Below the pieces are notes generated by a model. It made no database searches, had not been told where the DNA came from, and saw nothing but the letters and a program-made list of their open reading frames with translations. This document shows, in pieces, positions 6,016 to 14,075 of a stretch of DNA of 16,800 bases. Source of the DNA: CAZMUQ01 sp964569845 (GTDB lineage Archaea > Thermoproteota > Bathyarchaeia > Hecatellales > Hecatellaceae); the NCBI GenBank assembly GCA_964569845.1, contig CAZMUQ010000022.1:1-16800 (forward strand), given 5' to 3'. Every line of letters begins with the position of its first letter. The stretch's first letter is position 1. Both the position numbers and the translations under genes were made by a program.

Positions 6016-6943
6016 CCCCTTAGTTTACCTCTTAGACATGGTTATTTTTATAGGTATATACTCTATCGTTTCTGTAAGTCTAAATCTTGAATATGGTTTT
6101 ACTGGTCTTGCAAACTTTGGCAAAGTTGCATTTTTTATGGTTGGTGCATACTCATCAGCTATTCTTGCAAATTTTGGTTACCCGTATATTGTATGCATCC
6201 TAGTTGCAGCAGCAATAGCTGGTTTAGCAGGTTTTTTTGTGTCTATCCCAGCTTTAAGATTAAGGGCAGATTATCTTGCAATTGTAACTTTAGCTTTTGG
6301 TGAAATTTTAAGGTTTATTTTTAAGAATGAGGATTGGATTGCTGGTGGTGTCCAAGGTATAACTGTTCCTCCAGCTTTTCAACTAGCTGGTATTCCTATC
6401 CGTTTTTCAATGCTTATCCAAATTGGTATAGTTTACCTTTCCTTAGCTTTATGTTATCTTTTAGTACAGCTTATAGTTAACTCTCCCTATGGTAGAACAT
6501 TAAAAGCTATAAGAGAAGATGAACTTGCAGTTCAAGCTTTAGGTAAAAATACCTTCAACTATAAAACTCAAGTTTTTAGTTTAAGTTCAGCTATGACAGG
6601 ACTTGCTGGAAGTCTTTTTGCTCAATATGTAAGGTTTATTGACCCGTACACTTTTGAACCCTTCCTTACATTCTCAGTTTGGATGATGGTTATTCTTGGA
6701 GGTCCAGCAAACAATCTTGGAGCTATTTTAGGTGCTGGTGTTGTTACATCTTTAGAAAGAGGTGCAAGAATAGTTAAAGACTATATTTTGCTTCCAGTTG
6801 ACCCGCACAATCTTAGAATAATGTTGATAGGCATCTTAATAATCCTTATATTGATGTATAAGCCTGAAGGTTTGCTTAAGGAAAGCAAAATTAAAACATC
6901 TGCTTTAGAGGTTTCAAAAAAATGGAGAAGAAGACAATCTTAA
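5990..6943 (+). CDS. livM: Branched-chain amino-acid ABC transporter permease LivM
   Basis: This is the second channel subunit, partner of LivH. It has about 317 residues and multiple membrane helices. Family landmarks are SLNLEYGFTGLANFGKVAFF near the N-terminus, the LRADYLAIVTLAFGEILRFI region, the coupling-loop segment PYGRTLKAIREDELAVQALG and the late GGPANNLGAILGA. I favour TTG 5990, five bases after GGAGG (5980-5984). TTG 5978 is also in frame but would place that ribosome-binding site inside the gene. Either start overlaps the end of livH, and the gene's end overlaps livG by 22 bases. The tail after the last helix is Lys/Arg-rich. Confidence 0.9.
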   Translation: MERVGKLADPLVYLLDMVIFIGIYSIVSVSLNLEYGFTGLANFGKVAFFMVGAYSSAILANFGYPYIVCILVAAAIAGLAGFFVSIPALRLRADYLAIVTLAFGEILRFIFKNEDWIAGGVQGITVPPAFQLAGIPIRFSMLIQIGIVYLSLALCYLLVQLIVNSPYGRTLKAIREDELAVQALGKNTFNYKTQVFSLSSAMTGLAGSLFAQYVRFIDPYTFEPFLTFSVWMMVILGGPANNLGAILGAGVVTSLERGARIVKDYILLPVDPHNLRIMLIGILIILILMYKPEGLLKESKIKTSALEVSKKWRRRQS

Positions 6944-7692
6944 AAACTGAAAACCTTACAAAAGCTTTTGGTGGACTTAAAGCAGTTAACAATGTAACTT
7001 TAACTGTAAAGGATAACACTATTACAGGGCTTATAGGTCCAAATGGTTCAGGTAAAACTACATTGTTTAATGTTATTTCAGGTGTTTATAAACCAACATC
7101 CGGGGCAATATATTTTAATGGTAAAAGGATTGATGGTTTAAGCCCACATAAAGTTTACCATGAAGGTCTTGTTAGAACCTTCCAGATTCCAAGACTTTTC
7201 CAGAAGCTAACAGTTCTAGAAAACATGATTGTTGCAGCAAGAAGTAATACAGGTGAAAATCTACTTGGAACTTTTTTAAGAAGAAGAAGGTGGAGTGAAG
7301 AAGAAGAGAAGCTTGCAGAAAAAGCTTTAGAGATTCTTGAGCTTCTTGAGCTTGACAATTTAAGAGATACTCCTGCAGGTGAACTTTCAGGTGGACAGAT
7401 GAAGCTTCTTGAACTTGGTAGAGCATTAATAACTGAACCTAAAATGCTTTTACTAGATGAACCTGCTGCAGGTGTTAATCCCACGCTCGCTAAAAGAATC
7501 TTTGAAAAGATTACTCAGCTTAGAGATGAACTTCTACTAACATTTTTTACTATTGAACATAGGGTTGAAATTTTGTTAGAACATGCAGATTGGATTTATG
7601 TTATGCATAATGGTTCAATTATTTCTCAAGGTAAACCTGACGATGTTATAAATGATAAAACAGTTGTGGATGTTTATCTTGGTGAAGCTTAA
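6922..7692 (+). CDS. livG: Branched-chain amino-acid ABC transporter ATP-binding protein LivG
   Basis: This is one of two cytoplasmic ATPases that power the importer. All nucleotide-binding motifs are intact: Walker A GPNGSGKT at residues 39-46, Q-loop Gln88 in RTFQIPRLF, signature LSGGQ at 155-159, Walker B MLLLDEP at 175-181 with catalytic Glu180, and switch His213 in TIEHRVE. At 256 residues it has the usual LivG length, including the longer Q-loop-to-signature segment (LGTFLRRRR) typical of LivG. ATG 6922 follows GAGGT at 6908-6912 and lies within the last codons of livM. The livF start codon comes directly after its stop. Confidence 0.95.
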   Translation: MEKKTILKTENLTKAFGGLKAVNNVTLTVKDNTITGLIGPNGSGKTTLFNVISGVYKPTSGAIYFNGKRIDGLSPHKVYHEGLVRTFQIPRLFQKLTVLENMIVAARSNTGENLLGTFLRRRRWSEEEEKLAEKALEILELLELDNLRDTPAGELSGGQMKLLELGRALITEPKMLLLDEPAAGVNPTLAKRIFEKITQLRDELLLTFFTIEHRVEILLEHADWIYVMHNGSIISQGKPDDVINDKTVVDVYLGEA

Positions 7693-8421
7693 ATGAGTAA
7701 ACTTCTTAAAGTTCAAGATGTTTATGCGGGGTATGGAAAGCTTATAGTTGTTCGTAAGGTATCTCTTACTGTTGAAAAAAACGAGATTATAGTTATTGTT
7801 GGGCCTAATGGTAGTGGGAAATCAACTCTTATAAAAAGTATCATTGGTTTTTCAAAGATTTTTGATGGAAAAGTTTTCTACAATGATTCTGAAATTACAG
7901 GAATTAAACCTGATGCTGCTATAAGAATGGGGATAGGTTATGTTCCCCAGATAAATAATGTGTTTACAAACCTTACAGTTGAGGAAAACCTTGAAATAGG
8001 TGGATACGTTAGAAAAGACAAATCTAAAGTTAAAATGGACATTAGAGAAATTTTTGATATGTTTCCAATTTTAAAACCACGTAGAAAGGAGAAAGCAAGT
8101 ACTCTTAGTGGAGGAGAAAGGCAAATACTAGCTTTAGCTAGAGTTATGGTTCTTAAGCCAAAAATAGTGTTGTTTGACGAGCCTACAGCATCCCTTTCAC
8201 CAAAGATGGCAAGCCAAGTTTTATCTTACATTAAAGATGTTTGTTTTCAAGGTATACCTGTAATAATGGCTGAACAGAATGCAAGAAAAGGTCTTGCAGT
8301 TGCTGATAGAGGGTATGTTTTGGTTGATGGTAGATGTGTAAAGGAGGGTTTATCAAAAGAGATATTGGAGGATAGGGAGATAGGTAAGTTATATTTAGGG
8401 ATTAAAACCGAGGCTTCTTAG
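7693..8421 (+). CDS. livF: Branched-chain amino-acid ABC transporter ATP-binding protein LivF
   Basis: This is the second ATPase, expected to pair with LivG. Motifs are Walker A GPNGSGKS at residues 37-44, Q-loop Gln86 in YVPQ, signature LSGGE at 138-142 and Walker B IVLFDEP at 158-164. The switch position in IMAEQNA is Gln instead of His, which is the normal LivF state and not a defect. It has 242 residues, the usual length. The gene starts immediately after livG with no gap; GGTGA at 7681-7685 inside livG serves as ribosome-binding site. It is the last gene of the transporter operon: 123 bases without a gene follow, and the radical SAM gene appears to have its own promoter. Confidence 0.95.
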   Translation: MSKLLKVQDVYAGYGKLIVVRKVSLTVEKNEIIVIVGPNGSGKSTLIKSIIGFSKIFDGKVFYNDSEITGIKPDAAIRMGIGYVPQINNVFTNLTVEENLEIGGYVRKDKSKVKMDIREIFDMFPILKPRRKEKASTLSGGERQILALARVMVLKPKIVLFDEPTASLSPKMASQVLSYIKDVCFQGIPVIMAEQNARKGLAVADRGYVLVDGRCVKEGLSKEILEDREIGKLYLGIKTEAS

Positions 8422-8544
8422 TACTTTATGGTTAGTTAGGTTTATAAGTTCTTACAAACTTAACATCTTTAGCCTTTTTAACCTTCATAGGTTGGGGTTA
8501 ATCTGCTTAAACTTAATGTTTCTTGGAGGGTTTGCTAAGGTTTA
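8422..8544 (+). promoter_or_regulatory. Intergenic region before the radical SAM gene
   Basis: TAAGTT-CTTACA-AACTTA (8445-8462) is a 6-bp hairpin that could help end the Liv transcript. GCTTAAACTTAAT (8505-8517) is a TATA-like stretch about 33 bases before the next start codon, and AAGG lies five bases before that ATG. A nine-codon frame at 8516-8545 ends with TAATG overlapping the radical SAM start, but it falls at or before the predicted transcription start, so I do not call it a gene. Confidence 0.35.
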
Positions 8545-9531
8545 ATGTTAAACTCTATTATCTGGCTTATTACTGGTAGATGCAACTTCAATTGTAAATA
8601 TTGTTACGCCTCAAAGTTTAAAAGTTTAAATGAACTTAGCACAGATGAATGTCTAAGAATTATTAGGGAAGCTGGAGAACTAGAAGTTAACCATATAAGT
8701 TTTACAGGTGGGGAACCTCTTTTAAGAAGAGATATTCTTAACCTTATAGGTGAGGCTAGAAGAAATAATATCTATGTAACCCTTGTAACTAATGGTTCAA
8801 CAATAAATGAAAAAAATGCTGAAATATTAGCTAAGCTTGGCATCCTAGTTTACCTTAGTGTTGATGGGTTAAAAGATTCCCATGAAAAGATTAGGGGGTA
8901 TGGTTCCTGGAAATTTATAGAGAGGGCTGTCAGACTTTTTAAAAAATTTGGTGTAGAATTTGCAACAGTTACCGCCTTAAACAAGGAAAACTATCTTGAC
9001 ATTGAATCAATTTTAAAGTTTTCTATTGAAGTTGGTGCAAGCTACCATTGCTTTATTCCTATTATGCCTTTTGGTAGAGCAGTATGGTCTAATGTTTTGA
9101 ATAGGAGTGAAATTTTAAGGTTTTTAAGGCTTCTTAATGACATCTGCAATAGGCTTGATGTTACAGTTGACCTTTGGTGTATGCCGTTTGCAGAAAGATA
9201 TGTAAACTCACCCAACATCTATGTTAATGTTTGTAGAAGAATGGAAACTATGGATCTTAGTGTTGATGGAAGTGTTCTTCTTTGTGATGTTTTAGATATA
9301 GTTTTAACAAGTGTTAAGGGTAAAAGTTTAAGAGAAGCATGGATTGAACAAGAAAATCATAAACTTATTAAGCAAATCTTAAACCCAAAGCTAGAAGAAC
9401 CATGTATAACATGCCCAGTAAAGTTTAAATGCTTTGGTGGATGCTATGCTCGTGCATTTTCAAAATATGGGGATTTTAATAAGCCTGATCCGTTATGTCC
9501 AGCGGTAAGTAGTTCTTTAGACAAAGACTAG
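8545..9531 (+). CDS. Radical SAM protein with C-terminal SPASM domain
   Basis: This enzyme uses a [4Fe-4S] cluster and S-adenosylmethionine to generate a radical. The radical SAM cysteines are C13, C17 and C20 in CNFNCKYC, and SAM-binding GGEP is at residues 55-58 (FTGGEPLLR). The C-terminal SPASM pattern is complete: C230-x11-G-x4-C247, then C287-x2-C290-x5-C296-x3-C300 and a last C318. It should hold two auxiliary clusters. SPASM enzymes mature peptides, heme intermediates or enzyme subunits, and nothing in the sequence chooses among them. I find no small precursor-peptide gene beside it. The ATG is fixed by a stop three codons upstream. It follows the Liv operon on the same strand after 123 bases, and the next gene converges on it. 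Confidence 0.88.
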   Translation: MLNSIIWLITGRCNFNCKYCYASKFKSLNELSTDECLRIIREAGELEVNHISFTGGEPLLRRDILNLIGEARRNNIYVTLVTNGSTINEKNAEILAKLGILVYLSVDGLKDSHEKIRGYGSWKFIERAVRLFKKFGVEFATVTALNKENYLDIESILKFSIEVGASYHCFIPIMPFGRAVWSNVLNRSEILRFLRLLNDICNRLDVTVDLWCMPFAERYVNSPNIYVNVCRRMETMDLSVDGSVLLCDVLDIVLTSVKGKSLREAWIEQENHKLIKQILNPKLEEPCITCPVKFKCFGGCYARAFSKYGDFNKPDPLCPAVSSSLDKD

Positions 9532-9565
9532 CTTAATTTCATCCTGATCCGGGTTTCAACTTAAA

Positions 9566-10642
9566 CTAGGCTTTAGTTTCCCCTAGAAATTTTAAAATAT
9601 GTTTAATAGTTACAGGTATGGGAGATTCAAGTTTTTTTAGAAGCTTAGAAGTATTCATCTTGTATTTCTCGGGATTTTTAAGAATTTTCAGGGAAATCTT
9701 AAGTAGTTTTTTAACATCTGGGATATACTTAACATTAAAACCTCTTCTTTTAAGGTATTTTAAAATCCTATCATTAAAGTAAAAGCTTAAAGTTGGAGTT
9801 CCAAGTAGGGCTGATTCTCTAGCTAAAGTTCCTCCAGAAGAAATAACAAGGTCTACAGTATTAACAAGTTTAGGTGCATAAGGAGGTTTTTCAGGGATAA
9901 ATATTTTGCTTAACCCCTCTACAAGCTTTCTATCCTCCTCATATCTTGGAAGATAAATTACTGCTGCATACTTTAGTAGCTTTTTTATGACATTCCTTAT
10001 AATGCTAATGTTAACATTAAAACCTTCATCATGGTTTACATAGCTAGCCTTATATTCAATACCGCGAAAAACGATAACTCTATCAAAATTTTGGCCACTT
10101 AAAATTTTATCTAAAACTTTTTCACGATTTAATGGCTTGTACTCCTTAATCCATGCAATTTCCTCTACACCTTTAAACCTAAAAATTTTATCTTTTTCTA
10201 ATCCAAACCTAGACCACTCAGATTTTCTGTATGCTTCAGGTATTATCAGGCAGGATGCATAGGGAACTGTAAGCTTTACAACAGGTGTATTGTGTAAAGT
10301 ATCATTATTGTAAACTACTGGCTTTCTAAGCATATACGCAATCCTAATACCGCTTACACTTCCATGACTCCACAAAACATCAGGAAAACCATTTTTCTTA
10401 AAATGCTTTAAAAGCATAAATTCTCTTTTAAGTGTTGCTTCAAGCTTTCCTTCAATAGATGGTTTTCCATACCAGCCTAACACTGAATAAGGTACTTTTA
10501 AAATGTTTAAAAGGTCTATAGTTTGCGTTTCCTTTCTAGCTAAAACTTCAACTTCGCATTTATTTTTAAGCTTTTTATAGAGCATTGAAGCAAAAATTGC
10601 TTGTTTTGGTGTTGCCACATCTAAAACTACCTTACCATTCAC
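9566..10642 (-). CDS. DUF354 family (COG1817) GT-B-like protein, probable glycan biosynthesis
   Basis: This 358-residue protein resembles the DUF354/COG1817 family, which has a two-domain glycosyltransferase-B or UDP-GlcNAc 2-epimerase-like fold. Visible landmarks are DVLWSHGSVSGIRIAYMLRK (residues 88-107), PVVYNNDTLHNTP (108-120) and the C-terminal nucleotide-sugar-site-like SSGGTLARESALLGTPTLSF (268-287). The enzymatic reaction of the family is not settled. The start is GTG at 10642, with GGGAGGT at about 10654-10660 upstream. It lies three bases after the stop of the nucleotide-sugar dehydrogenase gene, so the two form an operon. This suggests work on the same surface glycan or polysaccharide pathway. 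No membrane segment is evident. Confidence 0.75.
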   Translation of the reverse strand: MNGKVVLDVATPKQAIFASMLYKKLKNKCEVEVLARKETQTIDLLNILKVPYSVLGWYGKPSIEGKLEATLKREFMLLKHFKKNGFPDVLWSHGSVSGIRIAYMLRKPVVYNNDTLHNTPVVKLTVPYASCLIIPEAYRKSEWSRFGLEKDKIFRFKGVEEIAWIKEYKPLNREKVLDKILSGQNFDRVIVFRGIEYKASYVNHDEGFNVNISIIRNVIKKLLKYAAVIYLPRYEEDRKLVEGLSKIFIPEKPPYAPKLVNTVDLVISSGGTLARESALLGTPTLSFYFNDRILKYLKRRGFNVKYIPDVKKLLKISLKILKNPEKYKMNTSKLLKKLESPIPVTIKHILKFLGETKA

Positions 10643-10645
10643 CTG

Positions 10646-11458
10646 CTATCTTAACCTCCCAACCCAAGCTTTATATCTATCATCTGATTTAAGTGCTGCT
10701 TCAACAATATCTAAACTTAAGCCTAAACTTTTTGCTATACTTAAACTATACCTCGTATCCTTAGGCAGACATTCTCCTCCTATGCCATACCTTGCCTCCA
10801 AAATTTCAATATTCCACTTAGTATTACAGGCATTTCTAACTTCTTCAAAATTTAAACCCAGACTTTCACAAAACATTCTCAATTCTTCTGCAAAAGCAAT
10901 TTGAACAAACCTATAGGTGTTTTCAATTATTTTGCAAAGTTCAGCAACTTCAACTTTGCTGACAATATAGGTGGGTATACCAAGTTTACTGTAAAAGTTT
11001 TTAGCAAGATTTAAAGCTTCACTATTAACTGCACCTAAAACTCTTAACTGTTTAACTCCATGATGTTTAGGGTCTTCTCTCCAATATCTGTGGGGGCAGT
11101 GTGCAATTTTTTTTAGGTTAAATTTTTCCATGATGCTTTTACAAGTACCCACGGGGATTGTACTTTCAATGCATACAAGGCTATCAGGGTTTTTTTGTTT
11201 TATTCTCTCACAAACATCATAAATACTTTTTAAATCTGGTTGTTGATTAACATCTAATCCTGTACTTACACATATAACATAGATATTTACATCGCGGGGT
11301 ACGTCATCCCAGTTTGATGTTACTTTTAAACCTCTAACTTTAACGTCTAAAACATCGTAACCATAAACTCTAAAACCTTTACGTTTAATATATATTGCTG
11401 TAGGTAGTCCAACAGTTCCTAAACCTACAACACAAACAGTATCCTGTTTTTTACTCAA
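10646..11458 (-). CDS. Short UDP-glucose/UDP-ManNAc dehydrogenase family protein (lacks C-terminal domain)
   Basis: A second, diverged member of the nucleotide-sugar dehydrogenase family, 270 residues long. The NAD-binding GLGTVG is at residues 12-17, STIPVG at 99-104, the central helix has KIIENTYR (176-183), and the catalytic segment YGIGGECLPKD carries Cys230, Lys233 and Asp234. Unlike the protein at 551-1411, the glycine turn is intact. The conserved NE of the central helix reads EE (AEELRMF). Like the first copy it stops about 35 residues after the catalytic Cys, so the C-terminal substrate domain of ordinary 430-residue enzymes is absent. The start is TTG at 11458, with GGTG at 11467-11470 eight bases before it. 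It is first in the operon with the DUF354 gene. Confidence 0.85.
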   Translation of the reverse strand: MSKKQDTVCVVGLGTVGLPTAIYIKRKGFRVYGYDVLDVKVRGLKVTSNWDDVPRDVNIYVICVSTGLDVNQQPDLKSIYDVCERIKQKNPDSLVCIESTIPVGTCKSIMEKFNLKKIAHCPHRYWREDPKHHGVKQLRVLGAVNSEALNLAKNFYSKLGIPTYIVSKVEVAELCKIIENTYRFVQIAFAEELRMFCESLGLNFEEVRNACNTKWNIEILEARYGIGGECLPKDTRYSLSIAKSLGLSLDIVEAALKSDDRYKAWVGRLR

Positions 11459-11555
11459 AACTAAAGCACCATTAAGCAGTGTGATAATATCTTCATGTAA
11501 AAGTTTAAACTTAACGTTTTTGATATTTTAGTTTAAGCTTATAAGAGGTTTAGCA

Positions 11556-12002
11556 ATGAGTTTCCCTGTAGCTTCTGTTGAAATACGTGTAATATCTCAT
11601 GCGACAGAGAATATTGAAAAAGTTTTAGAAAGTCTTAAAAATGTTTTAACAGAGGAAGTTTATGAAGGTGTTAACTTTTCTGAGGAAAAACTTGAAGGTC
11701 ATCATGGAAACCCTATTATACTCATTAAAACAAAAATTTACTCTAAATCTTATGCAAGAAAAATTATCCGTAACATCTTTTCCAGGCTTGAGGATTTTGA
11801 CCGAAATTTGCTTCTTAAAAGGGTAGAGGATAATGTTGATGAAGATGGAAACTTCTATCTTCGACTTGATAAACAAGCAGCATACAACGGTATGTTTAGG
11901 ATTTCAAATTCAGATCCAATTCATCTAAAAATTAAGCTTGCAGTTCCACGTAAACAAAAGGAGAAAATAACTGAGTTTTTTAGGGGAATGATAAAGCAAT
12001 AA
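11556..12002 (+). CDS. COG1325 RNA-binding protein, predicted exosome-associated
   Basis: This 148-residue protein matches the archaeal COG1325 family (RNA_binding, PF01877), long predicted to work with the exosome because of conserved gene neighbourhoods. Landmarks are SVEIRVISHATENIEKVLES at the N-terminus, the LEGHHGNPI motif near residues 45-54, SKSYARKIIRNIFSRL and YLRLDKQAAYNG near 101-112. ATG 11556 has GAGGT six bases upstream. The Rpp30 gene follows after 18 bases, the classic archaeal arrangement, so the two should be co-transcribed. The exact molecular role is not proven. Confidence 0.85.
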   Translation: MSFPVASVEIRVISHATENIEKVLESLKNVLTEEVYEGVNFSEEKLEGHHGNPIILIKTKIYSKSYARKIIRNIFSRLEDFDRNLLLKRVEDNVDEDGNFYLRLDKQAAYNGMFRISNSDPIHLKIKLAVPRKQKEKITEFFRGMIKQ

Positions 12003-12020
12003 ACTTGAGAGTGTTAAAGT

Positions 12021-12752
12021 TTGAGAAGATTTGCAGATTTACATTTAAACATTAAGAAGGAAGAAGATGTTGAGGATGTTTTAAGTTTTCTTACTAAACT
12101 TGGTTATGGAATGGTTGGATTAGTTTCAGATTTAAATGGGAAAAAAGTTGAAGATTGGAAAAGAATTGGTGAAAGTTTAGGTATTGATGTTGTCAGCAGA
12201 ATTAACCTCCAACCAGCATCCACTGGTGAACTTCTTAGAATGCTTAGAAAGTTAAGAAGAAGATTTGAGGTTATAGCTGTTATTTGTACATCTAAGCACA
12301 TTGCAAGACTTGCTGCAAGAGACCGCAGAGTAGATTTGCTTGTTTTCCCTACAAGAAATTTAAATTTTTTTGATAACTCTGAAGCTCAATTAGCATCAAA
12401 ATCTAATGCATGTTTAGAATTAAACATTAAACATATTATTGAAACTCCAAGAAGATTTTTACCTAAAGTACTCTTCGAACTTAAAAGAGTTGTTAAGATT
12501 GCTAAAAAATATGAGGTTCCGATTATTACATGTAGTGGAGCTACATGTATTTACGAGGTTAAAGCGCCAAAAGATCTTGCATCCATACCTTACATTCTAG
12601 GTTTAACTGAAGAAGAAGCTTTACAAACTGTTCTACTAAATCCTAAAGCTATTGTTGAGAAAAATAGGATAAAGCTTAGTAAAAATTTTGTTGGTGTCGG
12701 GGTATATGTTCTTGAGAGGGAGGAGGATGTTAAAAAGTTTAACTGCGAATAG
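12021..12752 (+). CDS. rnp3: Ribonuclease P protein component 3 (Rpp30)
   Basis: This protein subunit of archaeal RNase P pairs with Pop5 to support the catalytic RNA in removing 5' leaders from pre-tRNA. The sequence has the Rpp30 TIM-barrel order: RFADLHL at the start, a mid-protein VDLLVFPT, the central FELKRVVKIAKKYEVPIITC, then SGA, and APKDLASIPYILGLTEEEA near the C-terminus. It has 243 residues, the usual archaeal size being about 210-240. The start is TTG at 12021, 18 bases after the COG1325 stop; the nearby GTG at 12011 is out of frame. In many archaea pop5 comes next, but here an opposite-strand MFS gene ends four bases downstream. Confidence 0.88.
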   Translation: MRRFADLHLNIKKEEDVEDVLSFLTKLGYGMVGLVSDLNGKKVEDWKRIGESLGIDVVSRINLQPASTGELLRMLRKLRRRFEVIAVICTSKHIARLAARDRRVDLLVFPTRNLNFFDNSEAQLASKSNACLELNIKHIIETPRRFLPKVLFELKRVVKIAKKYEVPIITCSGATCIYEVKAPKDLASIPYILGLTEEEALQTVLLNPKAIVEKNRIKLSKNFVGVGVYVLEREEDVKKFNCE

Positions 12753-12755
12753 GTT

Positions 12756-13946
12756 TTAAGGTTTAGGTTTAACGGTTTCTTTAAACATAAAAATTAGAAT
12801 AAAGGCTCCAATAAATGTTAGTAAAGCTGTAACATAGAAGATATTTACCAGGCTTGTAAAATCTGCAATAATTCCTCCCATTATTGGGCCTAAAGCCATT
12901 CCTATACTCATTGCTGTTAAAAATAACCCCATAGCTTCCCCAAATCTTTCCCTACCACTAAGATCTGCAATAGCTGCAGAATAAGCTGGAGCAGTAATCC
13001 CACCAGCAAGCCCAAAAAATACTAGGATTATAAGAAAATCTAGAAAGTTTTTAGTAAAAGTTAGTAGGGTTAGAGATACTCCACCAATAATAGAGCCTAA
13101 AACCATTAAATTTTTTCTACCATATTTGTCTGAAAGTTTTCCAAATTTTTTCTGAAAGATTATAAGTGCTAATGCTTGAACTGTTAAAAGTAATCCCACT
13201 TCAGACATGCCTAAACCCAATTTAAAGCCTATGAGAGGAAAAAATGCTAAAAGGGCAGAAAAACCTACGCTTGTAACAATTCTTGAAAAAACTATGGAAA
13301 GCATATTTTTATCCCTTAGCAAATAAAATCCATAAGATATTTTGATAATTTTAGTATCCCCTATTACTCCACTAAAACCTTGTTTTCTGCTTTCCCTCAA
13401 CTTAAAAGTATCTAAAACAAGTCCAATTGATGCTAAAAAAGCACACATATAAAATGGTGCATGGAAGCTAAGCTTATCCGCTAAAATTCCGCCTAAAAGA
13501 GGTCCAAATCCTATGCCTGCAAAAAGAGCTGTGTTAAATAACCCCATAGCCTCACCCCTTCTATCCTCCGGAGAAACATCTGCAACATAAGCCATAGCTG
13601 CTGGAACAACTAAAGCTGAAGCAATACCATGAAGAATTCTACAAAAAATTAGTTGAAGTATAGTCCTTGAGAGAATATAAATAATGGAAGCTAAAACATA
13701 AACCCCCATACCTAAAACTATAAAAAACTTTCTACCAAAAATGTCCGATAAACTTCCAAAAGGTATCATTGTTGTAGCTCTAACAACTGCAAAAGCTGCG
13801 AAAATAACTCCAACTTCAAACCCTGAAGCTCCTAGGGAGGTTGCATAAATTGGTAGGAGGGGGGCTATAAATCCAAGCCCAAGCATGACAGAAAAAATTG
13901 ATAAATTAAGAATGAAAGTTGAACCCTTCTCTATGCTTGACACCAT
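12756..13946 (-). CDS. MFS transporter, DHA1-like (probable exporter)
   Basis: This 396-residue, 12-helix membrane carrier has two homologous halves. Motif A is GSLSDIFGRK (residues 64-73) in the first half and FGKLSDKYGRK (268-278) in the second. Motif C, GFGPLLGG (146-153) and again LGPIMGG (352-358), is typical of antiporters that expel drugs or metabolites. HGIASALVVPAAMAYVAD is the helix-4 region. ATG 13946 has no clear ribosome-binding site, and a TATA-like GGATTTATAAGG (minus strand, about 13973-13984) lies about 32 bases upstream, so the message is nearly leaderless. The gene faces rnp3 tail to tail and is divergent from the duplicated-domain gene at 14076. Substrate unknown. Confidence 0.88.
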   Translation of the reverse strand: MVSSIEKGSTFILNLSIFSVMLGLGFIAPLLPIYATSLGASGFEVGVIFAAFAVVRATTMIPFGSLSDIFGRKFFIVLGMGVYVLASIIYILSRTILQLIFCRILHGIASALVVPAAMAYVADVSPEDRRGEAMGLFNTALFAGIGFGPLLGGILADKLSFHAPFYMCAFLASIGLVLDTFKLRESRKQGFSGVIGDTKIIKISYGFYLLRDKNMLSIVFSRIVTSVGFSALLAFFPLIGFKLGLGMSEVGLLLTVQALALIIFQKKFGKLSDKYGRKNLMVLGSIIGGVSLTLLTFTKNFLDFLIILVFFGLAGGITAPAYSAAIADLSGRERFGEAMGLFLTAMSIGMALGPIMGGIIADFTSLVNIFYVTALLTFIGAFILIFMFKETVKPKP

Positions 13947-14075
13947 TGTAACTATGGGTTTCTAATTAAATCCTTATAAATCCTCTTCTCATAATTTATG
14001 GTGGAAAGCTTTAAATCTCCATAATCAAATCTAGTTTAACGTTAGGATTCCTGGCTTTTTTAGTTTGAGGTTCAA
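13947..14075. promoter_or_regulatory. Divergent promoter region between MFS and duplicated-domain genes
   Basis: The minus-strand TATA-like box for the MFS gene lies at about 13973-13984. For the plus-strand gene, AAAGCTTTAAAT (14006-14015 region) is TATA-like, and GAGGT at 14067-14071 is the ribosome-binding site. TTATGG (13996-14001) and CCATAA (14019-14024) form an inverted repeat that brackets the plus-strand TATA-like box. A protein bound there could block that promoter. Confidence 0.35.

Noticed and set aside
7155..7484. Minus-strand frames of 109 and 84 codons inside livG
   Set aside because: They are antisense to an intact ATPase and have Ser/Leu-rich compositions expected from reading its helices backwards.
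8516..8545. Nine-codon frame MFLGGFAKV ending TAATG at the radical SAM start
   Set aside because: It overlaps or precedes the predicted transcription start and has no ribosome-binding site. It is too short to separate from chance.
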